From contig OX336341.1 of NCBI GenBank assembly GCA_946902875.1, positions 806,001 to 870,000 of the forward strand: a stretch of 64,000 nucleotides of DNA, given 5' to 3'. The notes beneath the pieces are model-generated. The model saw only the letters and a list, made by a program, of their open reading frames with translations. It searched no databases and was not told where the DNA came from. Below are positions 52,991 through 63,522 of the stretch, one piece after another. Numbering within the stretch: position 1 is the stretch's first letter; every line of letters begins with the position of its first letter. This DNA is from Nematopogon swammerdamellus. Taxonomy: Eukaryota; Arthropoda; Insecta; Lepidoptera; Adelidae. The position numbers were made by a program, and so were the translations under genes.

Positions 52991-53406
52991 TTTAATGTTT
53001 GTTAGGTAGGTTTAATTCTTTAGTTATTAATATTACTTTTTTATTTTTATGAAATAAATAGATTGAGTAAACGATATTATATTCTATCGAAGAAAGGAAG
53101 TCTTTAAGGGCGAGGCCCGAAGGCGGAAGAGGGTTTTTGGTTTACCTGAACGCAGCTCGGCCTTCGGCCTCGCACTTAGTTCCTTCCTTTCTTCCAGAAG
53201 GTTTATCGTCTTCATGAACGCAGCTCGGCCTTCGGCCTCGCCCTTACTTACTTCCTTTATTTGAGAAAGGTTTATCGTTTACCTGAAAGCAGCTCGGCCT
53301 TCGGCCTCGCCCTTAGTTACTTACATTCTTCTTTGGAATACGAATTTCACGCGAGCGGAGCCGCGGGCTCAGCTAGTAAAAAATATAGGTATATTTAATA
53401 AAGGGT

Positions 53407-53505
53407 AAGCCTTGCCATCCAGCGAGGTAATGCCGCAAGTGTTCTGGAAACTTTTGAAAGCAACCTTTTTGATAGTTATTTTAATGTTTGTTAGGTAGGT
53501 TTACA
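53407..53505 (+). pseudogene. Second 3' end of the RT-associated domain
   Basis: VSLAIQRGNAASVLETFESN followed by LFDSYFNVC and a stop repeats the end of the 52593-52990 copy almost exactly, including the GGTAGGTTTA after the stop. It lies just outside the foldback edge. Confidence 0.7.
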
Positions 53506-53624
53506 TTTTTTTGTTATTTGTATATTTAAAATTAATATAATTTATTAATATATTATTTCTATATTTTTGTTGGGTTGGGTCCGTTGTCTTTGCCTGCCCC
53601 ACTGGGAGGCAGACAAGCGTGACG

Positions 53625-53742
53625 TTATGTATGTGTATGTATGTAGGTATGAACTTATAGCACAACACCGATTACTCTGCTTACCCTGATTGTCGGGATA
53701 CAAAATCGTGAGTTATGTATGTATGTATGTATGTATGTATTT
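53625..53742 (+). mobile_element. Retroposon B 3' fragment with GTAT run
   Basis: CACAACACCGATTACTCTGC and TGATTGTCGGGATACAAAAT, followed by about eight TATG units. Confidence 0.78.
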
Positions 53743-53760
53743 CTATATTTATTTATATAT

Positions 53761-53840
53761 TGTGGCGGCGTGCCTTGAGAGAGGCCTATGTCCAGCAGTG
53801 GACCGATACAGGCTGATGATGATGAGGATGATGATATAAT
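53761..53840 (+). pseudogene. RTE 3' end with (TGA)n tail
   Basis: ALREAYVQQWTDTG then TGA TGA TGA, matching GEAYVQQWTLTR and stop of the RTE at 9097. About 20 codons survive. Here too the stop is part of the simple-repeat tail. Confidence 0.75.
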
Positions 53841-54797
53841 TTATGAAAATTCTTGCTAGATTTCGAATATACAATAAAGCAAAACTATTTATTACAAAAC
53901 CAAGCCTGCAATACCCGGAGGGTCGAGCGGAGCTCCGCGGCATGCCTAGCTGTCCCGGCGGTACATATTAGAAAACTTTGATGGTATCTCTATGTCTGTT
54001 CGTAACTTTTAAACCAATCAACTAGGGCACTTCTAAACCGCATGAATATTATATTTACGACTCAGCAAATAATCTCAGTCATTTCAGAATTTCACGTGAG
54101 CGAAATCGCGGAGGCAACAGGTAGCTTTCGTTAGCGGGCAAAAACTTTTTCGTTTGAATTCGATACAATATTTTATGGAATTACAAGACAAGCCACCTTG
54201 ATCTTATTTTTAGGAATTAAAAAGTGTTTTAGTTTAGTAGAGCTATTTATATAACTGAGCTTCTCTAGCACAAATGACAAAAGAAGGACGGCAAAACTTT
54301 TAAAAAGCTTTTTAAAAATAAGTGCTCAAAATTAAGTTTTCAAACAAACGTATATTTTTAATATCTTATATTATTAATTGTAAGCACTTGTAACGATTTT
54401 AAAATAATATTATGAAATCACCACGAAGACGGATTCTTTCTAAGCGAATACCGGTATGAATAGCCTCTAATTTTCTAACACATACGCGACCACTTATCTA
54501 CTAAAAGACCATAAAATCTCCGGCTTCAAGTGAGTACTCACTAGCCCGTCCGTGCTACTCATTATACGATGGTCAGTAAATAAGTTATGCTTCGTCTCGA
54601 GAGTGGCTTCTTCACCTTGGCTGTACCACAGCTTGTACTGAAGGTGCGGCGGAGGGCACGACACACACATGGACATATTATTGGCAACCTTGTGGGTTGC
54701 GGGCTAATGTGGAATTAAACCGGTGGAACCTTGTCGTACTTAGCCATTTGCTGAGCCTCCGTCTAAAGCCTATAGGTTTTACATGCAACCTGTATGA
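53841..54797. other. Unassigned DNA
   Basis: A weak repeat E-like scrap (TTTCACGTGAGCGAAATCGC) near 54091; otherwise nothing. Confidence 0.3.
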
Positions 54798-55058
54798 CCG
54801 TAGCCAATATCACCTAACTGAACTAGAGGATACACAACCGAGGCGGCTATGCGGCCGTCTTCGTTCAGTGCGTTGGTACTGGTACTGGTTCAAATCCAGT
54901 CGGCTATTATTTGACCCTACCACCTAGCAATGGGCAAGGGAAGTGACATACAGTTTTACATAGGAATTTTTTTCAGAAAAACTGATTGGTGAATCACAGG
55001 CGAATTCGAACCACGGACCTGGAGATCAAGAAACGCTCCGACCATCCGACTCTCAAAT
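54798..55058 (-). mobile_element. SINE-D with diverged tRNA-like head
   Basis: Minus strand from 55058: GAGAGTCGGATGGTCGGAGC (A-box region) and CGTGGTTCGAATTCGCC (B-box), then the body with GGTGGTAGGGTCAAATAATA and CCTCTAGTTCAGTTAGGTG. The 3' third is missing. Confidence 0.7.
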
Positions 55059-56229
55059 GTGATCGAATACGTGTGTAGTGTAGGGTTGCCAACCGTACTT
55101 TAAAATAAAGTATCTTACGTTATTTTAGGTCTCCGTACTTTAAACTTTTGAATAGTAATAAAGTACGCGAAAATACTTTAATTCACAACAATGCGTGAAA
55201 TGAAACGTAAACTAACAGCATCTCAGTAATCGAATGCAGTGCATCATAAAGTGTATTGAAGAACACCTAATCACTGCTGAAATATCCAGAGAGCACTAAA
55301 CCTATAAATGATTTAAAATTTAAAGAAATAGTACTCTTTAAATTAAATAACTGTACTTTTTATTTGCCATCCCTGAAATCAGAAATACGTTATTTCTTCT
55401 AAAAAAAAAAGTTGGCAAACCTAGTGGTAACTGATTGGTCATATCATATCATATAATATCATAAGTCTTCATTTTCTAAGTTGATCGTACCGGACCGATC
55501 TAAACTGTGGGCGTCGTGTCGCCGCGTGGTCGTGATCGTGCTAATAATCAAATTATTGTATAACTTTAACGTGCAGGACAACCTGCCAAGTTGTTGAAAC
55601 TCATGCGATCCAAGGAAGATTATTGTACGAGAATAATTTAATTGTACTCGCGCGCTATATGGGGAGAATGTACTTTCTTATACTTTTCCTTTTATATATT
55701 CGATTGATTCAATTTGAGCACGATAGGTCGACTGAAAGTACTGAAACTAACCACGTAACTTTAAAACAATAATATTCATCCGAGTATTCATCTCTAACCA
55801 CAAACATAACTAACACGATAGTTGAAGGTGTGGCTAATAAAATACCAACGTATTAATTTGAAATATCACCTTTTAATATCACATCAATCATTTGACATGA
55901 CCCAATCATACCGAGGAGGGTTACACTCAAAAATGCAAAAGTAATTCCAAAACTAAACTCATCCTTGACCCGGCAGAGAGCAAACATTTGAAAAGTTTTC
56001 ACGCGATGAATGTCAAAATGTCGAGGATTAATCTATTCATATGAGTATGTTAATAAAATTTAATCGTTTGACTTTACCGGTAATTTTTACGACTGTCTCG
56101 ATTAAGTATGCAGTGATAATGAACGTTGGAGGACGACACTGGATCCTGTAATCCGGCTTAGGTCGACTAAATCTGAAGTCAACACTTGATAGTTTAAAAA
56201 TAAAAGGATTTTTTTTAGTTTTTATGAAG
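55059..56229. other. Unassigned DNA
   Basis: No family, long frame or notable structure found in this 1.2-kb stretch. Confidence 0.3.
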
Positions 56230-56530
56230 AAACATCAAATCAAAATCAAATCAAAATATACTTTATTGTACACCATAAAAAGGAACACAACAGGCGAGTT
56301 TAATGCAGAGTAGCATTCTTTACAAACTAACCTTTGGGAAACATAATAAGGTGCAGAGAGCGAATGCGGCTTCCATCATGGGGACTTTTCCAGCAGTCCC
56401 CATTTTGGAAGATTATTTCATTTTATAGTTTTTTCTTCAGTTATATGCTTGTTATTGTTAAAATTGTATATGACGTATAAAATATGGATAAATAAATTTA
56501 CTCACCAAGTGAAAAAAAAATAAGGTGCAT
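56230..56530 (+). repeat. AAATCAAATC... TTTATTGTACACC dispersed repeat
   Basis: CAAATCAAAATCAAATCAAA followed by ATATACTTTATTGTACACC is a sequence I associate with many lepidopteran loci. It contains a short TGGGGACT/AGTCCCCA inverted pair (about 56378-56402). Confidence 0.5.
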
Positions 56531-57361
56531 ATTTTAAAATTTAGACAATATTAAATCAATTTTTTTTTTCTAAATTTAAATATTTATTTACTTACAACTG
56601 GTTGTTATGTTAGAACACACGGTAAACGCGAGCTAAACAAATTAATTTTGTATTTCATAATTTTTCTCGTATTTTTTTTTTTTGTGAACTATGCTTTTGC
56701 CAATGAGTCAACCCAAATTTTTCTAGGCTTATTGAAACTGTCAACAATGTCGACTATTAAAAAGTGTGACCTATAGCATTTACCCGCTGCAATATTACGT
56801 ACGATAAACTTATGTGCTTGCTGTTGGTTTAGGCAGTTTGTCTACGAATGTTTGCCGTCGACTAGGCGCATGTTTACCCATTCTTATTACATTGTACGTA
56901 ACGTAGATACTTACGTTACAACATAAATCAACGTTATTGGGCTGTTTGGTTACAATGTACGAATGTTTGACATGTGATTGAAGTAAGATTTATGTTTGAA
57001 TGTTATGTGTTGGTTTGACGTTTTGTTTGTATTTTTTTTTTCACTAACGAATATACAATAGGTACCTACATTAAGTGAATAATATATTTATTTGTCTTAA
57101 CAAATAACGTTTCAAAAATACTTAACATATGTAGGTAGGTACGAATTATGTATAATCCGGAATATTTATGGGTAGGTAAATTTTTGGCCTTTTTTATATG
57201 ACGGGCGTTAAAAAAATTATGTACCCTTTCCAAATAATGTGTACGAATATGCCAGAGTTCTTGCTAATACACTTCAGTATCATCAATCAATACTAATAAT
57301 AAATCTGTAAGAGATGGTCATGGATTAAGTTACCTACTTTGTTTTATGATATATTGAGTTT
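56531..57361. other. Unassigned DNA
   Basis: No coding or repeat signal recognised. Confidence 0.3.
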
Positions 57362-57606
57362 GTAGACTCTATGTATGATACTAAAACTAAATTGACTATT
57401 TAAGAAACTTAGTACAAGCACGTTTAACTATATGTTACACAGGCAGGATAGGCTAAATAAAATTCAGTTCCGGTTACGCTAAGATTTGGCTCTCATACAA
57501 ACCGAATTGTTCCGCGCGCCGAAATAAAGGTATAGTTACTGCGGGCTTACTTACTTACGTTTTTTTTTATACGAATTTCACGCGAGCGAAGCCGCGGCAA
57601 AAGCTT
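57362..57606 (-). repeat. Repeat E copy
   Basis: ATGATACTAAAACTAAATTG, GGTTACGCTAAGATTTGGC, GCGCGCCGAAATAAAGGTA and GCGAGCGAAGCCGCGGC. The CATA tail region is deleted. Confidence 0.78.
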
Positions 57607-58035
57607 GTTTTAAATAAACTTAGCAAGTACTAGACGATATGGTTCGTTGTACACCGTACGTACTATTAAGTTCCAATGTAAATACACGATTTTATGCAAG
57701 GTACATAATATTAAATCCGTAAGCTTATAGGCTGCGCTCAGAATGCTCACAGCATCCCATCTTACGCCTACCTAATCCCCAGATATAATGTAAAGCTCGG
57801 GTTCCACTGAACAAACTAGGGCCGATGAAGGTGTGTGCATAGCATACCTAATATTTGATGAGGCCGCGCTCGCTTGCACCAACAATGGCACAGTGTGAAC
57901 GCGGCTTAATGCGGCCGATACACGCAGCCGGATGTTTGGTCTAATTTATTAAGCAAGGTGTAATGTTTAGTTTTGGTAAATTTAAGAATATTGATACTGT
58001 CACTATGTGCAATGTCGTGAATATATTATACTAAC
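57607..58035. other. Unassigned DNA
   Basis: No feature recognised. Confidence 0.3.
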
Positions 58036-58455
58036 GATAGCTTTTACCAGCGGCTTCGCTCGCGTGAAATTCGTATTTAAAACATTTATACCACCAAGTA
58101 AGGTTAGAAGGGAAGGGACCTACAGTTTTACGTGGAATCCGAACCACGGTCAGCTTCCAACGGTCGAGCGGTCACCCATCCATCAACTGACCGCGCACCT
58201 GCTATGGGTGTTACTACAACCGTGATGTTAGCCTTGGCGGACCAGGTACAACGTCATTGCTTCCCTTTGGTCGTGCCGTTCGGCTACACTGAATGAAATG
58301 CACGTCGATCGCGGTGCATGAAAGGTCCAGTTCAGTGTAGCCGCCATTACCGAAGGGAAACATTGACATGGCACCAAGGTGGTATGGGCTGATATCAAGG
58401 ATGTTATTACATCCAGGTGATGTAGTCATCCGTGTCAGTTTCCATAAAAAAAATA
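58036..58455. mobile_element. Compound SINE-A scraps, partly inverted
   Basis: 58036-58084 is the first 45 bp of repeat E. 58086-58200 is the 5S/B-box SINE head on the minus strand (GGTCACCCATCCATC, GAATCCGAACCACGG). 58215-58283 is SINE-A 3' body on minus; 58326-58455 is SINE-A 3' body on plus ending in CCATAAAAAAA. The last two face each other around ~40 bp containing GCACGTCGATCGCGGTGC. Confidence 0.7.
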
Positions 58456-58666
58456 CATTATGCCTCGCATTATGCGCTGTTTAAATAAGATTAGTTAATT
58501 AACAAATAGAGATATATTATATAGAAAAACAATTTTATGTGAGAGAAGTGTTTGTTGGTGAAATTTCCACCATTTTGCATCATACAAAATTTCCACCAGC
58601 CATATCCGGAAATAAACGCGGCCGTACCTACGACAAATAGAGCCTTCGCTAGTGCCACATAACATA

Positions 58667-58735
58667 CCACACACACACACACACACACACCCTCACACAC
58701 ACACCCTCTCACACACACACACACACACAGAGAGA
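58667..58735 (+). repeat. (CA)n microsatellite
   Basis: ACACAC runs broken by CCCTC interruptions. Cys-Val frames on the other strand are artefacts. Confidence 0.92.
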
Positions 58736-58811
58736 TACAGCCTGCACCTTCTAATGTACACTCGACTGCATGAGACGTTTGCCATTTTGGAAAGAAAATA
58801 ACATATCAATT

Positions 58812-59234
58812 TTTACCCGACTGTGCGAAGCGAAAAGGAGGGTTATCTTTTTCGAGTGTATGTATGTATGTTTATTTCTTTAGCACGCTGTTTAGCCCAA
58901 ACGGCTTAATGGATTTATTTAGACGGCATAATTTTGTTTAACATATTATGAGGTGTCGTTGGATTCGTCTTAATTGTGAAAGTGCAATAGACTCTAAAAA
59001 AAGTGAAAATTAAAAATGGCGTCCTGTAGGCGTCATATTGTGACACTTTCAAAATAGTTTTTTCTTCAAACCCCATCGAGTGGGGTATCATTGTCAAGAG
59101 TTCTAAAATATAGACACTTAATGGTTTGGAACTAAAATGAATTAAAGAAAAGATTAAACAATAAAATTAGAAAACCCCAATGCTAAAAAATTAAGGAAAC
59201 AACAAAAGATCAGTAGAAAATGCTGTAGTCGGGT
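58812..59234 (+). repeat. Element bounded by TTACCCGACTG / TAGTCGGGTA
   Basis: Starts TTTTACCCGACTGTGCGAAG, with AGGAGGGTTATCTTTTTCGA and GTATGTATGTATG; ends CTGTAGTCGGGTATG. The short inverted ends and known abundance of this sequence in Lepidoptera suggest a MITE-like repeat. No coding capacity. Confidence 0.55.
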
Positions 59235-60009
59235 ATGTAGATAGATAGATAGTTAGACTTCAGTATTATCTAATGATCTTTCCTTGTTTCTTAAAATTTT
59301 TGGCAGTTGATTTTTTTTTATTTTATATATATATATATATATATTTTTTTTTTTATTAAAGTTCACTCGTGTATAGTGAAAGTAAGTACTTGACGCAGCT
59401 GACTATATAGAATAGGTAGACAATTTGTATCCTAAGTAAGTGCTAGTTACATTATACTTACGAGTATGTATACCAAGACTTGGCGTGCCTCATGGAGTGT
59501 ACTGTACGTGTACTGTATATTTTCAGCTGTGTATTTGTGTGCTCTATGATTTGCAAATAAATATCTTTGTCTTTGTCATAATTTAATGTATTAATAATTA
59601 TTATGTATCAAATTAAATTTGAATAAAAAATTATTTGCATGAAGTATGCGCGTTGCTTGAGTAGGTAGAGTAAGTGTGCAGCCGAGCGGACCTTGGCCCA
59701 CGTATGTAAAAGCACATTAGCTGAACAAACCTTCCTTACTCGCGCTCTCTCAAAACATCGGCTCAGTTTGCAATTAGATACAATTTGCTCTGTGTAGGTA
59801 GTAGGTGCCGCCTACCGGTACATGTCTACTAAAAAAGGCGGAACATACAGAGTGCATCTCACCCAAGAATAGAATAGCAAAGAAATAATTTGCCAATGAT
59901 CGATATAATATACAAAACTACGTAGAGAGAAATGAAACGCCAGAGCGAATGCAGACTTATCACTAGTAGTGATTTCTTCTAGTCAACCTTTTCATACATT
60001 ACATTTGGG
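59235..60009. other. Unassigned DNA
   Basis: A TATATATATATATATATA run lies at about 59325. Nothing else recognised. Confidence 0.35.
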
Positions 60010-60211
60010 AACTCCCGTGATTTTTTTACTTTTTCTTATTTTTACTATTTGTTGTTATATCGGCCATAATAACACATATTCTGTGAAATTTTGAACGGGC
60101 TACCACCTATTACGTTTCAAGAGATACAGCCCTCGGACAGACAGACGGACGAACAGACAGACGGCGTAGGCTTAGTAATAGGGTCCCGTACGACGGATAC
60201 GAAACCCTAAA
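60010..60211 (-). repeat. Repeat G copy, uninterrupted at the hAT target
   Basis: GTTATATCGGCCATAATAAC, GAGATACAGCCCTCGGACAG, GACGGCGTAGGCTTAGTAA and CGTACGACGGATACG. It shows the empty-site sequence for the MITE at 25936-26227. Confidence 0.8.
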
Positions 60212-60758
60212 ATGGAGGGTAATGTATTTAGTCTGCAGGTACTTGTACTTAACTATTTATCAAAATGTTTAATAAGATTTTATATGCCACGTTACACCTT
60301 TTCTGGCTGAAAATATTCATAGTAGGCCGTTATTGTTGGTGGTGGCGACGACGTGTGCATTCAAATTTAACATAAATCATGTTTTACCGATGTTATCAAC
60401 TCAAAACTCATTATAACGCACCTTGCGCCTGCGCACCCATTAACTCTGCGCCCCGGATTAAAGCGATTAGGCACCTATGTACATAACTATGTAGGTAGGT
60501 ATAGTGACGAGCTAGCTAGGGAATTAAAAATACCGCATGATTTTACCTTGAGATGCCGCCATACAAATGACATTTTCATTATTGTGGATAAATGAAAAAA
60601 AATATATACATTTTTAGTCATTTTGAATGAATACACCTTGGAATACACATTTGTGTATTCAACACATTCGTAGTAGTACTTATTTTTTTTTTTATTATTT
60701 ATTTCGACTAGGTACATTCATATATTCCATTCCATTACACCATATTACATTCCATTAC
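60212..60758. other. Unassigned DNA
   Basis: No feature recognised; CATTCCATTACACC is repeated near 60728-60755. Confidence 0.3.
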
Positions 60759-61072
60759 ACGGATAAACGGGGTAATATGTGTTTTGCTGTAAGAACTCGG
60801 GTCGATTACAGCACAACACCAATCACTACGTTTGTCAAAAGGACAAATATACATCTATCAAGCAGCAAGACCAAGAAAGCACGAAGACAATACCTAATTA
60901 CTTCATGAGTCATGCATGACTCAAAGTCTGTGCCAGGATGTGAGGCCGCTACCCTGTCCTGTCGCCCTCCTTACCGCGGCATCTTGTCCTTACACCTTAA
61001 TCGCCTTTTACGGCAAGTACGGAGAGAAACCCAATGGGCCTATTATTTTCAAGTACCGGGCCAAACACGGTA
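60759..61072 (-). mobile_element. Retroposon B, near-complete
   Basis: ACGGATAAACGGGGTAA, CAGCACAACACCAATCACTAC, ATGTGAGGCCGCTACCCTG, TAATCGCCTTTTACGGCAAG and CCGGGCCAAACACGGTAC. Confidence 0.8.
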
Positions 61073-61166
61073 CTATTCTCACTATTAGGTACATTACATT
61101 TATCAAGGGACCCAAATAAATTTAATATTTAAGGAAAAGGTAGAATTAGTATTAAAGGTAGAATTT

Positions 61167-61790
61167 GTACCGTGTGGGTCCGGTACTTTAAAAGAATAGC
61201 CCCACTGCATCTCTCCCCGTGTATGTCGTAAAAGGCAACTAAGGGATATGACTCCCTTTTTATATTACTAGGTGGTAGGGTTCAACCCGCCCGGATTGTT
61301 ACCACCGCACTCACAGAGCATCAAATACCTACCGCGGGCGCCCCCTACTAGAGGCGCCCTAAGCGATAATATTTTAAACCCAATAACCGTACGCTGAGCT
61401 GCTAGCGCTTCGTATGTGTGTGTGTGTGCTAGTATCGACACTACACACAAAGAGGAGCAAGCTAGGCACACGCACAAAACAAATGCACACGCACAACACA
61501 CATATGTAAGTCATAGGCCACGCCCACAGGCTTCAACGGCGTTGTAGAGAAATCGCGCTCACGGCGCCTCTAGTAGGGGCGGGCGCGCGCATTTCATGCT
61601 CTGTGACCGCACTGAATGAAAGGTCGGTCGAAACGGCTATGTAAATAATTTGTGTTTTCCGCCCAGTTCAGTGTAGCCGGCACGACCGAAGGGAAGCACT
61701 GACGTGGCACCAAGTTCATCCGGTGTTATGGGCTGACATCACGGATGTTGTAGGTGATGTAGCTAACCGTGTCAGTTTCCATAAAAAAAA
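61167..61790 (+). mobile_element. SINE-A split by a hAT-type MITE
   Basis: 61167-61311 carries the GTACCGTGTGGGTCCGGTAC head and body to ACCGCACT. The body resumes at 61606 with ACCGCACTGAATGAAAGG and ends GTTTCCATAAAAAAAA at 61790. The 294-bp insert is the MITE below. Confidence 0.9.
61312..61605 (-). mobile_element. 294-bp hAT-type MITE with 8-bp target duplication
   Basis: CACAGAGCATCAAATACC at one end and TTTCATGCTCTGTG at the other; ACCGCACT is duplicated at 61304-61311 and 61606-61613. The interior is the reverse complement of the 25936-26227 copy. The right terminus has lost one base of the consensus. Confidence 0.9.
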
Positions 61791-63209
61791 TTATAATTAA
61801 AAAATCTAGATATATTAGTTGTGTGCTTCTCAATCGCGTATATTCGTAAAGCAGAACAGTTGTTCGTTCACAAATAAAATTGACCTTCGCGCGAGGTTAC
61901 TTCGATCTAACAAACTGTAGCCGAAACTAAACACTAAACATGTCGCTAATAGCTTTTATTTGTCAAAACATATATGTAATTGCAGGATGTTTTTAATGAA
62001 AATAGGAAGTCTTCGTGTTTTATTTAAAAAGTAGATAATATTTCATGTATTCTTGTATTTATGCAGAAACATCTAACTGTAGACTTACATAATGGACTTA
62101 CACAATAACAACACATTTCTTATGACAAGTGTACATAGGAATACAAATTATATGTAAAGTAAGTAAACATTGTTTTATTGTTAAGGCCCTATTCCGCCGA
62201 TGCAAAACATGCGAACAATGAGCGTTTTGGCTTATATTATGTGCCATTTGTTAGAATAATTTTCGAAACGAAATAGGTATCATATTTTTAATTGGATTTT
62301 TTTTTCTTTTCAATAAAAACATATGAAATAAAACATGCTTAGTGATTTATTTCTTATAACATGTAACTTTTGCCAAAAAAAAAAACACGACAGAGGACCA
62401 TAAATTACATTTTTTTAAAAGAAATTATTAGGAAAATCAAGACACCTATACAGAAAATATTCTGGAGAAGCCCAAGAAAAACATGAGAACGAGGCTTTAT
62501 CCTAATTGTTTTTTTCGTTTTTGTATAGGTTGACCCTGGAAAAAGCTGCTAAAACACCATGTTAGCAATTGTTTACGACAAGGTGGGGTTTGAAGGGGGT
62601 TTGTTAAGTAAATAAGCCACATTTTGGGTACAATTTTTTTTATAAAGTTATCTTTATTCTTGGCTTTCGTGATAATTTTTTTGGATTTGGGATGGGTGAG
62701 AAAGCGATATAATCGACCGGCTTATTTTTCAGCCTGAAGCCAATATAGGAGTATGTGGAAAGACGGGAAATCAATCATAAAGTAGTCAATTTCGTCATTA
62801 CAGCAAAAAAACGACTTTGAGATGTATTTTTTATCTATAGAAAAAATAGTATTCTCGTGGACAGCGGCCATAATGCACGGTGAGGCGCGAAGAACGCTTT
62901 GCGTTCAAGTAGACAACGGCTACGGAACCCTCTGTATTCACGCTCAGGCTTTATAGCGTTTTAAATGAGGTAGGTTCACGGTTGACTGGTGTTTATTTTG
63001 TTAGTGCGGCAACAAAGAAGAGGTGTTCCGGCCCTCCAGCACTTATGAGGAAGTGATTACTGGTCGCGCAAAAACTCGTGAGCCGCTCGCGCCTCGCCAG
63101 CCGCCTCACATCACATCTGCTCTAGGCTCTAGCGTCTCCAGCTAACTATTATACGAGTACTACACAACACACTAATGCGCTATTTATTTGGTCAGTTACA
63201 TTATGATTT
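61791..63209. other. Unassigned DNA
   Basis: About 1.4 kb without a recognised family or convincing frame. Confidence 0.3.
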
Positions 63210-63345
63210 TAGGGTTCCGTACGTCAAAAGAGGAAAAAAAACGGAACCCCTATAGCATCACTCATCAATCTCGTGTCCGTCCGTCTGTCTGTCTGTCCGT
63301 CTGTCATGCCTCATTTTCTCCGAATCTACTGGACGAAAAAAGTTG
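63210..63345 (+). repeat. AGGGTTCCGTACGTCAAAAG repeat
   Basis: AGGGTTCCGTACGTCAAAAG, AACGGAACCCCTATAGCATC and a GTCCGTCTGTCTGTCTGTCC run form the start of a repeat I recognise as widespread in insects. Distinct from repeat G downstream of the first 12 bp. Confidence 0.6.
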
Positions 63346-63384
63346 AAATTTGATAGAGTTTGATGACCCGATCACGGGGGTATA

Positions 63385-63522
63385 GCCAGAGATTACTTAA
63401 CAGTTACTTCGTAGTAGATAAATCACTCCATAGAAAAAGTTCCATACCTTCGGGCTTTAATAGCCTACTGCTGCACGTCGCCAATCGCTGTGTGCGAAAA
63501 TGTACCTTAACGATCGAGTGTA
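63385..63522 (+). repeat. Dispersed repeat shared with 7877-8014
   Basis: AGAGATTACTTAACAGTTAC, TCCATAGAAAAAGTTCCATA, GCACGTCGCCAATCGCTG and AACGATCGAGTG occur in the same order as in the first copy. Confidence 0.65.

Larger units (their letters stand above)
51917..53382. repeat. Foldback-like unit bracketing an RT-associated fragment
   Basis: The outer ends are inverted: GCCCGCGGCTTCGCTCGCG then TGAAATTCGTATTT at 51919 against ATACGAATTTCACGCGAGCG and GAGCCGCGGGC at 53338-53368. Inside each end is an array of ~75-85-bp units built on GGGCGAGGCCGAAGGCCGAG, about seven units on the left (51975-52500) and three in inverted orientation on the right (53105-53335). The centre (52593-52990) carries the RT-associated coding remnant. 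Confidence 0.7.

Noticed and set aside
58491..58724. Cys-Val-rich minus-strand frame
   Set aside because: Artefact of the (CA)n microsatellite.
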